The notes under the pieces were generated by a model. That model worked only from the letters and a program-made list of their open reading frames with translations. It ran no database searches and was not told where the DNA came from. From assembly GCA_002363515.1 (NCBI GenBank), contig DEVX01000003.1:1-7590 (forward strand): a DNA stretch of 7,590 nt, read 5' to 3'. The position numbers were made by a program, and so were the translations under genes. Shown here one piece after another: positions 6,346 through 7,590 of this stretch. The stretch's first letter is position 1; each line of letters opens with the position of its first letter. Source of the stretch: Candidatus Saccharibacteria bacterium UBA3225 (GTDB lineage: Bacteria > Patescibacteriota > Saccharimonadia > Saccharimonadales > Saccharimonadaceae).

Positions 6346-6379
6346 AAACCCGATGTACTAACCGTTATACTACGAGACC
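6305..6379 (-). tRNA. tRNA-Glu (anticodon UUC), CCA encoded
   Basis: On the minus strand the 75 bases fold as a full cloverleaf. The acceptor GGTCTCG pairs with CGAGATC (one G2-U71 wobble), the D stem is GTAT/GTAC, the anticodon stem TCGGG/CCCGA holds the loop TTTTCAT, the variable loop has 4 bases, and the T stem GCGGG/CCCGC holds the loop TTCGACT. The discriminator base is A and CCA is encoded (6307-6305). With U33 fixed, the anticodon is TTC (6346-6344), which reads glutamate codons. The recombinase gene overlaps the 3' half in antisense. Confidence 0.95.
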
Positions 6380-6387
6380 GTGGAATA

Positions 6388-6416
6388 ATTATATCAAATT
6401 ATTCTAAAAATCGCAA
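6388..6416 (-). promoter_or_regulatory. Promoter of tRNA-Glu
   Basis: Reading leftward, TTGCGA (6416-6411) and a perfect TATAAT (6393-6388) are separated by 17 bases. The expected start is about 6381, only a couple of bases before the mature tRNA 5' end at 6379, so the 5' leader would be minimal. The -35 lies inside the last codons of the upstream 141-aa gene. Confidence 0.7.
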
Positions 6417-6829
6417 GAATATGTATATTCGGTGCGATAGGATGTTTTAGAATAAGGTGGCTCTGGATAAAATTTGACATAGGTACTGTCTTCGTCGCAA
6501 TATTTTTTGAGAAGAGGAGCAAATTCGGCGTTCTTTTGATAGTCGTGAAGAAGAATCTGGCGAAGTGTAATGGCGGTGAGCCCTTTGTTTTCGTATTTTT
6601 GCATGAAATTTGCTAATTCTTCTGATGAAAAATTATTAAAATCAAAATTTTGATACAGATAATTTTCATAATAGTCGGAAGATAATTCGGAAATCTTGGC
6701 TTTAACAGTGTTTTCGGGTTTAAATAATAAGGCAAAAATACTCATTGCAATAACTATAAACATGCTTGCGATAATGACAATTAAAACAACTATTTGTGGT
6801 GTCGTTAAACGATGTCTTTTTGTGGCCAT
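6404..6829 (-). CDS. Hypothetical single-pass membrane protein (141 aa)
   Basis: I do not recognise a family. A basic N terminus (ATKRHR) precedes one strongly hydrophobic segment, about residues 13-36, which suggests an uncleaved anchor with the N terminus inside and about 105 residues outside. The outer part is acidic and rich in Tyr, Phe and Asn. It has two cysteines, C111 and C139, that could form a disulphide, and a Pro/Tyr/Ser/Thr-rich tail. The start at 6829 has no Shine-Dalgarno but carries TAAGAT exactly at -12 to -7, matching the divergent pyruvate kinase gene. The stop TAG (6406-6404) is 25 bases before the tRNA, whose promoter overlaps the 3' end. It probably belongs to the chromosome rather than the element because it lies on the tRNA 5' side and shares AT-rich composition with pyruvate kinase. 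Confidence 0.75.
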   Translation of the reverse strand: MATKRHRLTTPQIVVLIVIIASMFIVIAMSIFALLFKPENTVKAKISELSSDYYENYLYQNFDFNNFSSEELANFMQKYENKGLTAITLRQILLHDYQKNAEFAPLLKKYCDEDSTYVKFYPEPPYSKTSYRTEYTYSCDF

Positions 6830-6876
6830 GTTATTATCTTACCATAAGTTTAATAATATGGTAAGATAATAGCATG
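6827..6876. promoter_or_regulatory. Palindromic bidirectional promoter between the membrane-protein and pyruvate kinase genes
   Basis: Arms 6827-6846 and 6857-6876 are reverse complements at 19 of 20 positions around a 10-base AT-rich centre, and each arm ends with the start codon of its gene. Each contains TGGTAAGAT, an extended -10 (TGn plus TAAGAT), with the hexamer exactly at -12 to -7 of the ATG (6862-6867 rightward; 6841-6836 leftward). A TTACCA 17 bases upstream (6839-6844 and 6864-6859) is a possible -35 and overlaps the opposite -10. Both mRNAs should be leaderless, and the two promoters should compete for polymerase. Confidence 0.7.
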
Positions 6877-7590
6877 AGCAAACTTTTTAAAAGAACAAAA
6901 ATATTGGCGACGATTGGACCAGCGACTAACTCGGCTGAAAAAATAGAAGCAGTAATTATGGCAGGAGCGAATGGCTGTCGGCTAAATTGTTCGCATGGGT
7001 CGAATGAGGAACGCGATCAGCAGATAAAATGGATTAGGGAGGCAGCAGCAAAAAAAGGGCGTTCGGTAGCAATTCTACAAGATTTACAAGGACCAAAAAT
7101 TAGATTAGGTTTTATAAAAAATAACCATTTAGATTTAAAGAGTGGTGACGAGCTAATTTTAGAGTCTAAAGATTTTGACCATGATGGCGGAATGACGGTT
7201 CCAGTACAATTTAATTTGGCAGAAAAGGTCAGAATAGGTGAGCCGCTATCTATGTTTGATGGCAAGATTAAAGGTGAAATAATTCAAATTGTTTCTGATA
7301 CCGCAATCAAAATCAAAATTCTGAACGATGGTTTTATTATGTCACGTAAGGGTCTTAATTTGCCAGAAACAGATTTTGGTGGTGATATTTTAACGCCAAA
7401 AGATTTGGCGGATATTGAGTATGGCGCAAGTGCGGATTATGATTATGTTTCACTATCGTTTGTGCAATCAGCTAGTGATGTTTTAAAATTGAAGCAACTA
7501 TTATTGTCTTATGGTTCGACGGCGAAAGTAATAGCAAAAATTGAGACTAAAAAAGCAATTGAAAGTGAAGAAAATCTTGAGGCGATTGTG
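6874..7590 (+). CDS. pyk: Pyruvate kinase, N-terminal half (cut by the window end)
   Basis: Pyruvate kinase converts phosphoenolpyruvate and ADP to pyruvate and ATP in the cytosol, the last ATP-yielding step of glycolysis. The 239 visible codons stay open to the window edge, against about 470 in the full enzyme. Landmarks are TKILATIGPATN (8-19), the substrate-binding RLNCSHG (36-42, usually RLNFSHG), QDLQGPKIRLG (69-79), the B domain ending at KGLNLPE (159-165), LTPKDLADIEYG, VSLSFVQ, and AKIET (221-225) with catalytic K222 and metal ligand E224. The ATG at 6874 is chosen because the conserved start follows directly and the extended -10 is at the leaderless distance; no Shine-Dalgarno exists. 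It is a host chromosomal gene marking the boundary of the element. Its sequence looks Saccharibacteria-like to me, which is recollection only. Confidence 0.95.
   Translation, partial: MSKLFKRTKILATIGPATNSAEKIEAVIMAGANGCRLNCSHGSNEERDQQIKWIREAAAKKGRSVAILQDLQGPKIRLGFIKNNHLDLKSGDELILESKDFDHDGGMTVPVQFNLAEKVRIGEPLSMFDGKIKGEIIQIVSDTAIKIKILNDGFIMSRKGLNLPETDFGGDILTPKDLADIEYGASADYDYVSLSFVQSASDVLKLKQLLLSYGSTAKVIAKIETKKAIESEENLEAIV

Noticed and set aside
6108..6407. 99-aa plus-strand open frame ending beyond the tRNA
   Set aside because: It lies in another frame of the recombinase and then runs through tRNA antisense (its GSRTRV-type segment is typical of that). It has no start signal; treated as a shadow.
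7017..7265. 82-aa minus-strand open frame inside pyruvate kinase
   Set aside because: It is antisense to a clearly conserved coding region and has no ribosome-binding or family signal.
1..7590. UGA recoded to glycine, as in some Patescibacteria
   Set aside because: TGA is the natural end of the recombinase and zinc-ribbon genes, and the recognised genes contain no in-frame TGA.

Overview
The window appears to hold the integrase-proximal end of an integrated mobile element (roughly 1-6345), joined at a tRNA-Glu gene to ordinary chromosome (6346-7590). Bases are AT-rich. Standard stops are used: TGA ends the recombinase and the zinc-ribbon gene, so this is not a UGA-recoded lineage. The flanking pyruvate kinase and the promoters placed directly on start codons look to me like Patescibacteria, most likely Candidatus Saccharibacteria. 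That is recognition from memory, not a database result.

Layout. 55-2196 (+) is a 713-aa adenine methyltransferase with an N-terminal helix-turn-helix and two complete methylase domains. 2217-4043 (+) is a 608-aa restriction endonuclease of the AlwI / N.BstNBI (type IIS) family. Together they make an apparently intact type IIS restriction-modification system. 4026-4202 (-) is a 58-aa zinc-ribbon protein that converges on and overlaps the endonuclease. 4203-4526 has no gene but carries a promoter, an intrinsic-terminator-like hairpin, three imperfect GC-rich repeats and a 10-bp inverted repeat. 4527-4745 (+) is a 72-aa unknown protein coupled to a 532-aa large serine recombinase (4747-6345). 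The last 41 bases of the recombinase gene lie inside tRNA-Glu(UUC) (6305-6379, -), and its stop codon falls in the anticodon loop. This marks the probable attachment site. The other end of the element is left of base 1.

Beyond the tRNA, a 141-aa single-pass membrane protein (6404-6829, -) and a partial pyruvate kinase (6874 onward, +) diverge from a 50-bp near-perfect palindrome. Each arm carries an extended -10 sequence positioned so that transcription should start on the ATG.

How it works together: the recombinase moves the element through the tRNA gene. The R-M system protects the host or stabilises the element. The methylase's fused helix-turn-helix may replace a separate controller protein. 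Methylase and endonuclease each have a promoter whose -10 ends 6-7 bases before the ATG, suggesting leaderless mRNAs. The zinc-ribbon, 72-aa and recombinase genes instead have Shine-Dalgarno-like sites.
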